38,233 nucleotides of DNA from Candidatus Sulfotelmatobacter sp. (GTDB lineage: Bacteria; Acidobacteriota; Terriglobia; Terriglobales; Acidobacteriaceae), in NCBI GenBank assembly GCA_030041415.1, contig JASHNX010000069.1:1-38233 (forward strand), written 5' to 3'. Below, one piece after another: positions 1 through 8,579 of this stretch. Position 1 is the first letter of the stretch; every line of letters begins with the position of its first letter. Below the pieces are notes generated by a model. It did no database searches. It worked only from the letters and a program-made list of their open reading frames with translations, and was not told the origin of the DNA. A program made the translations under genes and the position numbers.

Positions 1-1524
1 ATGGCGCACCAGTCAGCCGTCATGCCTGTGGCGCTCGACGTCAATACTCTGGCGCAGTTTGTCGATCCGCTTCCGATCCCCGAAATTACGCAGCCTCACG
101 GATTTCGGCCCAGTCCTGCCGACGCTAAGACACGCGTCCCTTTTTACCGCATTCATGCGCAGGCGATTCGCAGCAGAGTTCACCGGGATCTGAAGCCCAC
201 CACTTTCTGGAGCTTCGGGCCATCAGCGCCGGGTCCTACATTCGAGACACGCACCGGCATGCCGCTATTCGTCGAGTGGGTAAACGGGCTGCCCAACCAA
301 CATTTCCTTCCGATTGACCAGACTATTCACGGAGCTGAGGCCGACAAACCCGCGGTCCGCACCGTCGTACATTTACACGGAGCCAAGACCCGTCCCGAAA
401 GCGACGGATATCCCGAGGACTGGATTGTGCCCGGGAAGGCGGCGCTCTATTACTACCCGAATGAGCAAGATGCGGCCATGCTCTGGTATCACGATCATGC
501 GTTGGGGATCAATCGCCTGAATGTTTACGCAGGATTGCTGGGAGCGTTCTTTATACGAGATGACATCGAGGATGCGCTTGATCTTCCGAAAGGCAAATAT
601 GAGTTGCCACTCATCGTTTATGACCGCCTGCTGACCCGAGATAGCCAGCTTCTCTATCCAATTTCGACAATTCCGGAGTCACCCTGGGTTTCGGAAGTTT
701 TTGGCAATGCGATTCTAGTCAACGGTAAGCTTTTTCCATACCAAGAGGTCGAGCCGCGAAAATATCGTTTGCGGGTGCTGAATGGGTCCAATGCCCGCAC
801 CTACCACCTGGCATTTGCCGATGATGCCCCGTTTCACCAAATTGGGACCGACCAGGGACTATTGGCTGCGCCGGTCTCGCTCACAGAGATTGAAATTTCG
901 CCGGGGGAGCGTGCCGACCTGGTTGTCGATTTCAGTGAGCATCGGGGCACGCAGGTTATCCTTAAAAGCGATGCTTTTACGATCATGCAATTTCGCGTGT
1001 CGGCAGGGAAGGTACCGGACACAAGTTCGTTGCCAGCCACCCTCCGACCGGTGCCGAAGATCCCGGAATCACAAGCTGCTCAAACCCGCTTGCTCACGCT
1101 CGATGAGTATGTCAACAAGTCGGGCAATCCTGCCATGCTTCTGCTGAATGCCTCCCACTGGAAGATGCCCATCACGGAAAAGCCGGTACTGGGATCGACA
1201 GAAATCTGGACGCTGATCAATCCGACGAACGACACTCATCCGATTCATTTGCACCTGGTACGCTTTCAGATTCTGGACCGTCAACCCTACGAACCATGGC
1301 TGTACCAAAGCAAGCGTCAGCTGCATTTCATGGGACCGGCACAACCTCCCGGTCCGGGTGAGGCCGGCTGGAAAGATACAGTGCGCGCCTATTCTCGAAT
1401 GGTCACGCGCATCATTATCCCTTTCACTGGTTTTACCGGACGCTATGTATGGCACTGCCACATCCTCGAACACGAGGATAACGAAATGATGCGTCCTTAT
1501 GAAGTCGTCGCCGGCGCCGGATAA
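1..1524 (+). CDS. CotA-like multicopper oxidase (laccase/bilirubin oxidase type)
   Basis: This is a three-cupredoxin multicopper oxidase that would oxidise phenols, bilirubin-like compounds or metal ions and reduce O2 to water. All copper ligands are visible: H124-L-H126 and H164-D-H166 in the first domain, H413-P-I-H416-L-H418 and H485-C486-H487...H491 with axial M496 in the last. The N-terminus (residues 18-29, LAQFVDPLPIPE) resembles the start of Bacillus CotA, so the protein is nearly full length at 507 residues, the usual family size. No signal peptide is seen. However, the first ATG is base 1 of the window, so the true start, and perhaps an export signal, may lie upstream. It is convergent with the signalling cluster downstream, with a hairpin between them. 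The family call is secure; the substrate is unknown. Confidence 0.93.
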   Translation: MAHQSAVMPVALDVNTLAQFVDPLPIPEITQPHGFRPSPADAKTRVPFYRIHAQAIRSRVHRDLKPTTFWSFGPSAPGPTFETRTGMPLFVEWVNGLPNQHFLPIDQTIHGAEADKPAVRTVVHLHGAKTRPESDGYPEDWIVPGKAALYYYPNEQDAAMLWYHDHALGINRLNVYAGLLGAFFIRDDIEDALDLPKGKYELPLIVYDRLLTRDSQLLYPISTIPESPWVSEVFGNAILVNGKLFPYQEVEPRKYRLRVLNGSNARTYHLAFADDAPFHQIGTDQGLLAAPVSLTEIEISPGERADLVVDFSEHRGTQVILKSDAFTIMQFRVSAGKVPDTSSLPATLRPVPKIPESQAAQTRLLTLDEYVNKSGNPAMLLLNASHWKMPITEKPVLGSTEIWTLINPTNDTHPIHLHLVRFQILDRQPYEPWLYQSKRQLHFMGPAQPPGPGEAGWKDTVRAYSRMVTRIIIPFTGFTGRYVWHCHILEHEDNEMMRPYEVVAGAG

Positions 1525-1560
1525 GCGCGATGATGGTTCTTGTATGCTCTCAGGTTAGTC

Positions 1561-1582
1561 GAGCATCCCCGCAGGGGAGCTC
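1561..1582. terminator. Hairpin between convergent genes, likely bidirectional terminator
   Basis: Arms GAGC(A)TCCCC and GGGGAGCTC pair over nine base pairs with one bulged A and a GCA loop. It lies in the 64-base gap between the convergent multicopper oxidase and receiver genes. There is no long T-run, so intrinsic termination is inferred from position and stem strength. Confidence 0.55.
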
Positions 1583-1588
1583 TTCGCG

Positions 1589-2047
1589 TTAGGGCAAATC
1601 GGCCGCCTGCCGTGTTTGTTCGCTTCGACCCTTTTGTGCATCGTCCCCGCTTTCCTGGTTATTCAGGAGCCGTCGAAGTTCTTCCCACAGAGCAGGAGCG
1701 TTAATAGGCTTGGACAAATATCCGTTGAACCCCGAATTCAATATCTTCTCTCGGTCGCCGAGCATGGCATATGCAGTGACAGCAAGCACCGGTAGTTTGG
1801 AAAATCTGGCATCCTCCCGGATTCTACGAACGGTCGCATAACCGTCAAGCACCGGCATGCCAAGATCAAGCAGCAGTACGTCAGGCACGGTTGTTTCCAG
1901 GAGTTCGAGAACTTCCTGTCCGTTGCCGGCCTCCAGCACCCCATACCCGCGGGCTTCCAGCAGTTCGCGCAGTAATTCGCGATTCACCCGATTATCTTCG
2001 GCTACTAGAATGTTGACCATAAATATTTCAGCGTTCTCACTGTTCAT
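1589..2047 (-). CDS. Stand-alone response regulator receiver protein (DivK/CheY-like)
   Basis: A single REC domain of 152 residues with no output domain. It presumably receives phosphate from the hybrid kinase encoded immediately upstream. Visible features are the acidic pair in VAEDN (residues 15-19), the phospho-acceptor D61 in LLLDLGMPVLDG, the conserved T in AVTAYA, and the lysine in YLSKPI. The ATG overlaps the TGA of the kinase gene (ATGA at 2047-2044), which implies translational coupling and supports this start; a second ATG nine codons in (2020) is possible. The C-terminus (about residues 130-152) is polar and without a domain. Its output partner is not in the window. Family call secure; phosphotransfer from the neighbouring kinase is inferred. 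Confidence 0.92.
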   Translation of the reverse strand: MNSENAEIFMVNILVAEDNRVNRELLRELLEARGYGVLEAGNGQEVLELLETTVPDVLLLDLGMPVLDGYATVRRIREDARFSKLPVLAVTAYAMLGDREKILNSGFNGYLSKPINAPALWEELRRLLNNQESGDDAQKGRSEQTRQAADLP

Positions 2048-4392
2048 CGCGAGGCTGCTGCTTTGGCAGACTTGTGCTGGATCACTCGATTAACTTCGGC
2101 AATGAGCTGCTGACGCCACGAGCTGCCCTTCTGAAAGAGCGCTTGCGTATGTTCGCTAAGCAGTGAAATTTCCTGCTCGCTCAAGGTCTTTGCGGTCACA
2201 ACGAAGATCGGCAGCTCCTTGAGATTCTCCTGCTGCCGGATATGACGGATGACTTCGAAGCCGTCCATCCCCGGCATCAGCAGGTCGATGACGAGCCCGC
2301 GGACAACGCTGGAGGATAATATCTCCAGCGCATTCGCACCGCTATCCACGCAGTGAACGTCGTATCCCTCCGAATCCAGGGTCTCAGCCATGAGGTCTAG
2401 AGTGCGCCTGTCGTCGTCTACAACCAAGAGCAATGGGCGTATGTTTCTTTCAGCTTGAACATGTTTGCGGATACAGTCGAGCAACACCTGCCTGCCGATC
2501 GGCTTGACGAGATATTCATTCGCACCCACGGCGAACCCTACTTCGCGCTGATCCACAACTGAGAGGATGATCACGGGAATGTTGGCAGTGACCGGCGATT
2601 TTCTAAGCGCGACCATGGTCTCGAGTCCGTTGCCTTTTGCCATCAGGACGTCGAGCGTAATGGCGTCGGGGCGAAGATCGTGGGCCTTTTGCAAGGCTTC
2701 AACGCCCGACTCGGCCATCGCCACGCGATACTCCGATCCCAGATAACTAGCGAGAAGCTCTCTCGCCGGCAACTCATCGTCCACGATCAGAATCAGAGGC
2801 TTATCGTGCTGCTGTTCCTCCGTACGAAAGACTGAATCGGCTGGTTTCAGGCGTTCGCCGATCGGCTTCAGAAGTACACCCGATCCACTGGGCAGAGTAA
2901 AACTGAAACAACTGCCCTTGCCCACTTCGCTTGTCAATGAGATGCTGCCTCCCTGCTGTTCCACGAGGCGCTTGGTGATCGCGAGTCCCAGTCCCGTGCC
3001 TTCCTGCATTTCGCCAGAGTTTTCGGCTTGCCGGAATTCCTCGAACACGATCCCGTGATCCTCCGGCCGGATGCCGACACCGGTATCTGAAACCGAGATG
3101 CGGACAAAATCCTCTTCCTGCCGGCAGTCGATGGTGACTCGCCCCTGTTTGGGCGTAAATTTCACCGCATTGCTTAGAAGGTTGTAGAGGATTTGCTTGA
3201 ATCGCACGCGGTCGGCATGAATTGAGACGTCGTCTTCGAGGTTCTGCTCGACATTGATTCCCTTCGCCATGGCCAGCGGACGGACAGTAGACAAAACTTC
3301 AGGCAAAGCATCCTTGATCTGGAAATTTTCCGGATGGATCTCGATCTGACCGGCCTCAATCTTGGATAGATCGAGGATGTCGTTAATCAATTGCAGCAAG
3401 TGGTGAGCCCCATTGCGCACGTGACCGACAAAGCGCCCCTGCTTGTCGGTGAGCGATCCTACTGTCTGCTCGGCGAGAAGATCGGAGAAGCCGATGATGG
3501 CATTTAATGGGGTCCGCAACTCATGGCTCATGTTGGCCAGAAACTGGCTCTTCAATTTCGTGGCGCGTTCCACTTCCCGGTTCTTGAGTTCCAGTTCCTT
3601 GTTGGTAGCCGCCAGTTGGGTGGTGCGCTCGAGGACGCGTGCTTCCAGCTCATCGCGCCCTTTTTGCAGCGCCGCGTCTCTCTCCTGGATTTGCGCCAGC
3701 ATTTCGTTGAATGCATCGATCAAAGTCGACACTTCATCCTGACTTCCGGTTGGGGCGGCTCGAATCGAGTAGTTTCTTTCTTGGGAAACGGTACGAGCGG
3801 TCTCAGCGAGTCGCATGACCGGCTGCGAGATAACTCGTTGCGATATTCGGGAAACTACCAGGGCGAAAACGAGGGAAAGCAGCAGCACGACGATCGAGAT
3901 AAATGCATAGCTTTTGAGTCGTTCGTGAATAATGACGCGGAGATCCGCGCGCAGGTAAACGAAGCCCGTCAGCCGCTGCTGAAAGACAATGGCATGGAGC
4001 ACGGCAACCTGCTGGCCATCAAACCAATCGGTTTGATCGTGGCCCTGTGGAAGAGCCGGCAGAGGCAAAGCCTGTTCATCGCGATCGCGCCAGTAATCCG
4101 CGAAAGGCTTGCCGTCCGGCGTGTAGACCCCTGCATACAGGACGTTTGGAGAGGCTTTAAGCGCCGATAGAGTGTTTTCCGCAGATCGGGCGTCATTGAA
4201 CAGCAGCGCAGAAACCGAATTTGAGCCGACAATATCGGCCCCAGTCGACAGAGTGCGGGCTATGCTCAGGCGGAAGCTGTAGAGGTCGTAGGCGAAAAAC
4301 GCCGCGCAGGCGAGCATCAATGCAGCGCCGCTCACGAGCATATTCATCCACGTGAGCTTCAGCGAGATCGAATAGTGTCGAAGATTAAGCAT
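2044..4392 (-). CDS. CHASE8-type hybrid sensor histidine kinase with two receiver domains
   Basis: A 782-residue membrane kinase. The order is TM1 (about 15-36), a periplasmic segment of about 130 residues resembling CHASE8 (phrases such as SALLFNDARSAENTLSAL and GVYTPDGKPFADY), TM2 (about 162-182), HAMP (about 183-240), coiled coil (about 240-285), HisKA with phospho-acceptor H290 in MSHELRTPLN, and HATPase with N-box NLLSNAVKFTP, DTGVGI and GTGLGLAI. Two REC domains follow: the first with D539/D581/K630, the second with D659/D660/D703 and K755. CHASE8 is the sensor of YfiN-type diguanylate cyclases that YfiR controls, and a YfiR-like gene sits six bases upstream. This kinase is therefore plausibly the inner-membrane partner of that protein. 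It is co-transcribed with the receptor, the YfiR-like gene and the single receiver. Confidence 0.93.
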   Translation of the reverse strand: MLNLRHYSISLKLTWMNMLVSGAALMLACAAFFAYDLYSFRLSIARTLSTGADIVGSNSVSALLFNDARSAENTLSALKASPNVLYAGVYTPDGKPFADYWRDRDEQALPLPALPQGHDQTDWFDGQQVAVLHAIVFQQRLTGFVYLRADLRVIIHERLKSYAFISIVVLLLSLVFALVVSRISQRVISQPVMRLAETARTVSQERNYSIRAAPTGSQDEVSTLIDAFNEMLAQIQERDAALQKGRDELEARVLERTTQLAATNKELELKNREVERATKLKSQFLANMSHELRTPLNAIIGFSDLLAEQTVGSLTDKQGRFVGHVRNGAHHLLQLINDILDLSKIEAGQIEIHPENFQIKDALPEVLSTVRPLAMAKGINVEQNLEDDVSIHADRVRFKQILYNLLSNAVKFTPKQGRVTIDCRQEEDFVRISVSDTGVGIRPEDHGIVFEEFRQAENSGEMQEGTGLGLAITKRLVEQQGGSISLTSEVGKGSCFSFTLPSGSGVLLKPIGERLKPADSVFRTEEQQHDKPLILIVDDELPARELLASYLGSEYRVAMAESGVEALQKAHDLRPDAITLDVLMAKGNGLETMVALRKSPVTANIPVIILSVVDQREVGFAVGANEYLVKPIGRQVLLDCIRKHVQAERNIRPLLLVVDDDRRTLDLMAETLDSEGYDVHCVDSGANALEILSSSVVRGLVIDLLMPGMDGFEVIRHIRQQENLKELPIFVVTAKTLSEQEISLLSEHTQALFQKGSSWRQQLIAEVNRVIQHKSAKAAASR

Positions 4393-4398
4393 TCAGGT

Positions 4399-4989
4399 TC
4401 AATCTCTCCTCGCAGCGTTTCCTCTGACTGTGGTCGCGACCTTGAGGAGTTCTGAGCTGAGAGTCAGCCCGGCTTGCTGCGCAGCGTCAAGGTTGACCTC
4501 GAACCGGACGCGGCTCTCTTCCGTGACGAATTCGATCATGCCGCCATGTCGCGAAAACTCGGGTATGTCGCTGACCGTCAATACGGCTTCCTTGTCCAAA
4601 GCTTCCATGATCTTTCTCAGTCGATTCGCCTCAGTGGAACCGAGAAAGAGAATGCGGCAATGGGCAGATACATCCAGACTCGAGATCCGCTTGGCGGTTA
4701 CGGGTTTTCCGCCAATCGCAGCGCCGGCAAGCGCGGCATCGAGAGCCGAGCCAAAGGGGTCCTGACCAAGAATGCAAACGGTGAAGTCGGTGTCTTTGTC
4801 GGAAACGCTGGCCGGCCATTGAACAAACTTGCCGAAGTTATACAGATAGATTGCCTTTACCTGGTAATCAGTGGGCTTCTGTTGTCCATACAGGGAAAGA
4901 GCAAAAACGGCGAATGGGATCAAGAGCAGGAATGTATGAACGCACAGCGAACGCAGAGCGCACGGCCAAAGTCTTCTCTCGGAAAACAT
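4399..4989 (-). CDS. YfiR-like periplasmic protein (DUF4154 family)
   Basis: A secreted protein of about 196 residues. It starts with a basic N-terminus and long hydrophobic signal (LFLL-type, LLLIPFAVFALSLYG) and is followed by the YfiR hallmarks YQVKAIYLYNFGKFVQWP, VCILGQDPFG and EFSRHGGMIEFV. In Pseudomonas, YfiR is a periplasmic inhibitor of the CHASE8 diguanylate cyclase YfiN. Here the following gene encodes a CHASE8 histidine kinase, so an analogous inhibitor/sensor role is inferred. The ATG at 4989 is preferred because it gives a normal signal peptide. The frame stays open to a TTG at 5019, but no Shine-Dalgarno sequence precedes that TTG. It lies between the TonB-dependent receptor and the kinase on the same strand with short gaps. 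Confidence 0.88.
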   Translation of the reverse strand: MFSERRLWPCALRSLCVHTFLLLIPFAVFALSLYGQQKPTDYQVKAIYLYNFGKFVQWPASVSDKDTDFTVCILGQDPFGSALDAALAGAAIGGKPVTAKRISSLDVSAHCRILFLGSTEANRLRKIMEALDKEAVLTVSDIPEFSRHGGMIEFVTEESRVRFEVNLDAAQQAGLTLSSELLKVATTVRGNAARRD

Positions 4990-5107
4990 TGTGGACTCGG
5001 ATCCGGTTATTGATGCCAATTCGGTTTACCCGCACACTTGGTGTCTGTGGCGAGCTGCTTTTATTCCAATCGATGCGATCTCCCTGAGTTCATCAGAACG
5101 AGGGGGC

Positions 5108-7168
5108 TCATTTTTCGCTGCTGCGCCACACTAGATTCGCGTAAACACTGCGCTTCACTTCGACCGGCCCGTCCGGATCGCCTCCGAACTGGGCAAAATG
5201 CGGCTGCAACAGATTGCGACCGTTTACGGAAAATTCCATTTGTTTCGTAATATGCCAGCCGACTCTGGCATCCATCGTCTGGTAGCTTGCGACCGATTGC
5301 GCCGGCAAGGCGCTTACATAGCGGTAAGTCTGATCAAACTCCAACTTTCTTGGGAGATTTACCAGGGACTGAACTACGAACTGATTCCGCGGACTAGACC
5401 CTTCATAGCCGGCAACGCTGGTTGGATCGTTGCTTGTTGGCTTATTTTCCAGTTCCATCTCCAGATGCGAGTAGCCTGGCCTGAACTGCCACCAACTCAG
5501 CGGCTTCCAGTCGGGCATGATTTCGAAGCCTTTTGTGTTGCCGCGGATTCCGTTGCTCGTCAGCAGGGGAAGTACGGCATGCGCTGGCGCGGGAGAAGTT
5601 TCGAGGAAAGGCGCTTCTACCTGAAAACTGTAGAGATCGTTGTAGTCGTTAAAAAACGCTGCGAGATCAATATAGAAGTGAGACCTTATTAAAGTCCGGT
5701 AGCCGGCTTCGTAAGCGATCAATTCTTCGGAATGAAATTGATGGTTGCCGTAAACACGCAAGTAAATCGGCAAGCCTGATTGAATTCCCGCGAAGTCTGT
5801 AAGTTCGACGTCTTCATCGATCCGGGATGGGGCCCGCACGGCGCGTGTGACCGCACCCCAGAATGACTGCTGCGGTGTAGGTGTCCACAACAATCGTCCG
5901 CTGGGCTGCACTTCAAAACCGGTGTAGTTATTGTGTTCCAACTTTGATCCCAGCGTGAAAAAAAGCCGCCGGTCGAGCACAGGGATCATATCTTGCGCGA
6001 ACCCGCTATAAACCTGGTCAGTCAGCTTGTATGGAAGAAATGCAATAGTCGGGACGGTCTGTATGTCATTTGCCGGGCTGATCCGAATTCCGAGTCCCCA
6101 GAGGAAGTCTTGCTGCCGCGGAAGTGTCAGATGGTGAAGGAAATCAACGTCGAAAGTGTCGCGAGTCTCGCCGAATTCCGGCTCGAAGTGGTTGGTGCGG
6201 TCAAAATAGGCCTGAATCTGGAAGTCGGACCCCGCGTTGATCGTCCGTTTCCAGCGAGCCAACAAATTGCCACCCGTGAACTGCCCGTCGCCGTAGACGT
6301 AAACCTGCGACGGCGTCGAGTAGAGAGCGTACTGACTCGCCTCGCCTGCGATCTCACGATAGATGTCGCCCTGGAACGTGAAAGCATCGCGAGCGCCTTG
6401 TTCCCAATCAGTGCGGAATCCGGCTTGCCCCATTCGCCAATCGTCGAAGTTAGGACCCTCGGGATGAAAATCGGGACCGCGCGTGAATCCCATTCCGTAC
6501 ACGCGATAGTTGAAGCCGCGGTCGTTGCCGCCTCCGTAGCGGGCTGTGCCGAGCCCTTGATCAACGTCGCCGCCACCTGTCGAGACGAGGGTGCCGTGCG
6601 TATTTCGGGCGCTCTTGGTGATGATGTTGATGATGCCGTCGACGGCGTTGGCGCCCCAGATCGTCCCGCCGGGGCCGCGAATCACTTCAATCCGCTCGAT
6701 GTCTTCAATCGGTGTGTTCTGGACCTGCCAGTAAACGCCGGCGAACAGCGGCGTGTAGACACTTCGCCCGTCGATCAAGACCAGGAGTTTGCTTGCCAGC
6801 ACCGCACCAAAGCCGCGAATCGATACCGACCAGTGATCGGAATCCACCTGCGCCACTTCAACCCCGGGAACCAACCGCAACGCTTCCGGTATGCTGGTTG
6901 CCCCTGAACGCCGAATGTCTTCCTGCGTCAGGACAAATACAGCCGCCGGAGTCTTCCAAACCTCTTCTGGTTCTTTGGTGACGGTTGTGACCTCGACTTT
7001 GCCGAGATCTGAAAGGCTCATCTGGCGAAGAGCATCGGCCTCGTCTTGATTGTTTGCTGGATCAGCCAGACTTTCACTGACTAATGCGACAACTAACAAC
7101 GCGACAACGAAAAGCTGTTGCACAACCGAAATGGCTTTGCGTATGGAATGACTGGATAGAAATTGCAT
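5108..7168 (-). CDS. TonB-dependent outer-membrane receptor
   Basis: A 686-residue outer-membrane receptor. It has a signal peptide (about 1-35), a TonB-box-like stretch LGKVEVTTVTK (about 55-65), a plug domain (about 70-190, with TPAAVFVLTQEDIRRSGATSIPEALRLVPGV and the IEVIRGPGGTIWGANAVDGIINIITK signature), then a 22-strand-type barrel to the C-terminus. The substrate cannot be read from sequence. It heads a minus-strand run with the YfiR-like, hybrid kinase and receiver genes, so it may be both an importer and an upstream signal input. The 5' leader carries a near-identical direct repeat (7203-7217 and 7282-7297). AAGGTG sits about ten bases before the ATG. Confidence 0.93.
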   Translation of the reverse strand: MQFLSSHSIRKAISVVQQLFVVALLVVALVSESLADPANNQDEADALRQMSLSDLGKVEVTTVTKEPEEVWKTPAAVFVLTQEDIRRSGATSIPEALRLVPGVEVAQVDSDHWSVSIRGFGAVLASKLLVLIDGRSVYTPLFAGVYWQVQNTPIEDIERIEVIRGPGGTIWGANAVDGIINIITKSARNTHGTLVSTGGGDVDQGLGTARYGGGNDRGFNYRVYGMGFTRGPDFHPEGPNFDDWRMGQAGFRTDWEQGARDAFTFQGDIYREIAGEASQYALYSTPSQVYVYGDGQFTGGNLLARWKRTINAGSDFQIQAYFDRTNHFEPEFGETRDTFDVDFLHHLTLPRQQDFLWGLGIRISPANDIQTVPTIAFLPYKLTDQVYSGFAQDMIPVLDRRLFFTLGSKLEHNNYTGFEVQPSGRLLWTPTPQQSFWGAVTRAVRAPSRIDEDVELTDFAGIQSGLPIYLRVYGNHQFHSEELIAYEAGYRTLIRSHFYIDLAAFFNDYNDLYSFQVEAPFLETSPAPAHAVLPLLTSNGIRGNTKGFEIMPDWKPLSWWQFRPGYSHLEMELENKPTSNDPTSVAGYEGSSPRNQFVVQSLVNLPRKLEFDQTYRYVSALPAQSVASYQTMDARVGWHITKQMEFSVNGRNLLQPHFAQFGGDPDGPVEVKRSVYANLVWRSSEK

Positions 7169-7643
7169 TTACCCACACCTTATTGTTGCGTTTTTTAACA
7201 ATTACACGACAGGTAAGAGAACGCTAATTACCGAAGTTATGCGGGAATAACTGTATGACTAACTGTCGGGAAAGTCCGACCTACACGAACAGGTAAGGTT
7301 GCGATACCCGTGCCCGTTGACGGCAGTAAGGCAGGTTGTCACGAACCCGATGTAGTGATAACCGGGATTGTGCAGTTTTGCAGACGATTTCGGAATTCGT
7401 GGGCGACGCCCGGTCGCCTGCATTCGACGGCCGCCGGAGCTGCCATTTGAAAGCGAAACTGCCATTGCCGGTTCTGTTGCCGGGACATCAGTGACGAGGG
7501 CCGCCATTTCTCGCTAGACCTCGCGGGGAGAACGGATCCGCCAGTATTCAACGACAGTTTTAAAGGCTTAGTGAAAGATTCGCTCTCAGTTCTGCTATAG
7601 TTCGTTCCCTCACTGGTTCGCGTACGATTGATCGGAGGATTTC
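7169..7643. other. 475-bp intergenic region between divergent genes
   Basis: It separates the divergent TonB-receptor gene (minus) and the amidohydrolase gene (plus). I see no convincing gene: the small open frames lack ribosome sites and domains. It contains an imperfect direct repeat near the receptor start and a weak sigma70-like -10 (TATAGT near 7596) before the amidohydrolase. No cobalamin or other riboswitch core could be recognised. Confidence 0.6.
7203..7297. repeat. Near-identical direct repeat in the receptor leader
   Basis: TACACGACAGGTAAG at 7203-7217 recurs as TACACGAACAGGTAAG at 7282-7297, differing by one inserted A. The copies are about 80 bases apart, 35-130 bases upstream of the TonB-receptor start. 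A hairpin GTCGG/CCGAC (7264-7279) lies just before the second copy. The pair could be two regulator sites or a structured leader. Confidence 0.5.
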
Positions 7644-8537
7644 ATGCCACGAATCGTTCGATGTGCTTTAATCCAAGCATCTAATGCGTTGAGCACGGAC
7701 CGGGATCTCAGTCAGATCAGGAAAACCATGATCGACAAACACCTGAAGCTGATCGGCGAAGCCGCGCGAAAAAAGGCGCAGATTCTGTGCCTGCAGGAAT
7801 TGTTTTACGGACCGTACTTCTGCGCCGAACAAAATACACGTTGGTACCAGTTGACCGAACGCGTGCCGGACGGACCCACGACGCGATTGATGCAGAAGGT
7901 CGCGGCGAAGCACCACATGGTGATAGTCGTGCCTGTGTATGAAGAGCACATGCCGGGGGTTTACTTCAATACTGCGGCTGTCATCGATGCCGACGGCCGA
8001 TATTTAGGAAAATACCGCAAACATCATATTCCGCATTGTCATCCCGGATTCTGGGAGAAGTTTTATTTCACTCCCGGCGACCTGGGATATCCGGTGTTCG
8101 AAACCAAATACGCGCGGGTCGGTGTTTACATTTGTTATGACCGGCATTTTCCTGAAGGAGCGCGAATTCTGGGACTGAATGGCGCCGAGATCGTGTTCAA
8201 TCCCTCGGCGACCGTGGCTGGCCTTTCTGAATATCTGTGGGAACTCGAACAACCGGCCCACGCCGTCGCTAATGGCTATTTTGTCGGCGCGATCAATCGC
8301 GTGGGCACTGAGAAGCCTTGGAGCATCGGCGAATTTTATGGGAAGAGCTATTTTTGTAATCCGCGGGGAAAAATCATAGCCCAGGCCAGCCGCGACAAAG
8401 ACGAAGTTGTGGTTGCGGATCTCGATTTGGAAATGATCGCCGAAGTTCGCAAAGTCTGGCAGTTTTTTCGCGACCGGCGTCCGGAAACTTACGGCGCGTT
8501 GACGATGCAGAGCACGAATTCGGTCGCCGCGGACTGA
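7644..8537 (+). CDS. Beta-ureidopropionase-type carbon-nitrogen hydrolase
   Basis: A 297-residue nitrilase-superfamily amidohydrolase. The catalytic triad is visible: E52 in CLQELF, K126 in KYRKHHIP and C164 in YICYDRHFPEG. The insertion HCHPGFWEKFYFTPGD and the C-terminal FFRDRRPETYG match beta-ureidopropionase/N-carbamoyl amidohydrolase proteins. The likely reaction is hydrolysis of N-carbamoyl-beta-alanine (or an N-carbamoyl amino acid) to the amino acid, CO2 and NH3, which is the last step of reductive pyrimidine or hydantoin breakdown. GGAGG five bases before the ATG supports the start. The downstream nucleobase permease, the dihydropyrimidinase and the LLM oxidoreductase support this pathway. 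N-carbamoylputrescine amidase is the main alternative. Confidence 0.9.
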   Translation: MPRIVRCALIQASNALSTDRDLSQIRKTMIDKHLKLIGEAARKKAQILCLQELFYGPYFCAEQNTRWYQLTERVPDGPTTRLMQKVAAKHHMVIVVPVYEEHMPGVYFNTAAVIDADGRYLGKYRKHHIPHCHPGFWEKFYFTPGDLGYPVFETKYARVGVYICYDRHFPEGARILGLNGAEIVFNPSATVAGLSEYLWELEQPAHAVANGYFVGAINRVGTEKPWSIGEFYGKSYFCNPRGKIIAQASRDKDEVVVADLDLEMIAEVRKVWQFFRDRRPETYGALTMQSTNSVAAD

Positions 8538-8579
8538 ACCGGGTGTGACGAAAGAGGATCGACAGACGAATGTTCCATC

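Noticed and set aside
5993-6907. 304-codon plus-strand frame
   Set aside because: Shadow of the TonB-dependent receptor on the opposite strand; no domain and unusual composition.
7169-7643. Cobalamin or c-di-GMP riboswitch upstream of the TonB receptor
   Set aside because: I looked for the B12-box and GEMM core motifs and found neither.
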